Shown: piece after piece, positions 5,149-5,573 of the stretch
Layout of the letters: the number at the start of each line of letters is the position of its first letter
How positions within the stretch are numbered: the first letter of the stretch is position 1
DNA from: a bacterium
Lineage (GTDB): Bacteria > Patescibacteriota > Minisyncoccia > Minisyncoccales > PEYH01
Length of the DNA: 5,573 nucleotides
Direction: 5' to 3'
Assembly (NCBI GenBank): GCA_021158195.1
Contig: JAGGVA010000004.1
Location: 1-5,573 of the forward strand
Made by a program: the position numbers and the translations under genes
Notes under the pieces: generated by a model
Told to the model about the DNA's origin: nothing
Seen by the model: the letters and a program-made list of their open reading frames with translations, nothing else
Databases searched by the model: none

Positions 5149-5573
5149 ATGATTACATTAGAGGAAGTCAAGAGCAACAAAACAATTCTTGCTTTTATTG
5201 ATCAAAGCTCAAAAGCTTTAAGTATTTATCATTATACTGACCATGGAATAGGCCATGTAACTTTGGTAGCAGATAGAGCCAGAGAATTAGCCAAAAAAGT
5301 TGGGCTTTCTTCAAAAAATCAAGAACTCTCAGCAATTGCGGGGTTTTGTCACGATATGGGAAATTTTTTAGAGAGGAAAAATCATGAATACTGGGGAGCT
5401 TTACTATTTCAAGATGTTTTTCAAGATAAAATGCCCCCGGAAGATCTAGCAGTGGTGATGCAGGCAATAGCCAACCATGATGATTATTATGCTAAAATAC
5501 TAAATCCTGTGGCGGCTGTTTTGATTTTGGCTGATAAATCAGATGTAAGAAGAAGTCGGGTAATTATTAAAGA
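5149..5573 (+). CDS. HD-domain phosphohydrolase, 3' end cut by the window
   Basis: At least 141 residues are visible. The metal-binding HD signature is complete: H36 in YTDHGIGHVTLV, the H68-D69 pair in AIAGFCHDMGNF, additional histidines H79 (NHEYWGALL) and H110 (AIANHDD), and D129 in LILADKSDVRRSRV. This H...HD...D pattern defines metal-dependent phosphohydrolases that cleave phosphate esters or nucleotides. The ADKSDVxRSRV ending is typical of a conserved small HD family in Firmicutes and related bacteria; its substrate is not known. The start has no alternative ATG upstream in frame and matches the extended -10 promoter just before it. It is transcribed away from the DUF502 gene. The window ends within the gene, two bases into a codon after K141, so the remaining C-terminus is unseen. 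Confidence 0.9.
   Translation, partial: MITLEEVKSNKTILAFIDQSSKALSIYHYTDHGIGHVTLVADRARELAKKVGLSSKNQELSAIAGFCHDMGNFLERKNHEYWGALLFQDVFQDKMPPEDLAVVMQAIANHDDYYAKILNPVAAVLILADKSDVRRSRVIIK

Noticed and set aside
5195..5467. Minus-strand 90-codon frame opposite the HD gene
   Set aside because: It is antisense to a gene with a complete catalytic signature.

Overview
This is an AT-rich bacterial window (roughly one-third G+C by eye) using the standard code. It looks chromosomal: mostly single-copy membrane, regulatory and metal-hydrolase genes, with no transposase, integrase or CRISPR array. Short genes, many membrane proteins and weak ribosome-binding sites would fit a candidate-phyla-radiation (Patescibacteria) genome, but a low-GC thermophilic Firmicute-like lineage is equally allowed. 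The taxonomy is inference.

Left part (1-1675): an unexplained stretch carries direct repeats and a 10-bp-periodic CTTAGC array. A remnant of cutA (divalent-cation tolerance protein) follows, with its middle deleted and its two ends in different frames. Next is a tight plus-strand cluster of membrane-protein genes: an SdpI-family protein (448-1128), a 77-residue protein rich in FLGF repeats (1121-1354), and a small multi-spanning protein with an apparent one-base frameshift (1356-1675). A start codon overlapping the last stop as ATGA suggests a fourth gene that breaks off after about 15 codons, where a palindrome-rich non-coding stretch begins (about 1712-1870).

Middle (1913-4422): a roughly 496-residue membrane-anchored, probably extracytoplasmic protein of unknown function ends in a rho-independent terminator. 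A TetR-family regulator follows, with its own consensus-like promoter and a near-perfect TetR-type palindrome just upstream of its start. A 31-residue single-span membrane protein lies behind it. The unit ends in a strong hairpin that can also serve the convergent gene.

Right part (4421-5573): a DUF502 membrane protein on the minus strand has a canonical promoter and a perfect Shine-Dalgarno site. An HD-domain phosphohydrolase is transcribed divergently from an extended -10 promoter and is cut by the window end.

The strongest points for a second look are the decayed cutA, the frameshifted and truncated SdpI-type cluster, the unassigned 496-residue protein, and the self-contained TetR/operator/micropeptide unit.
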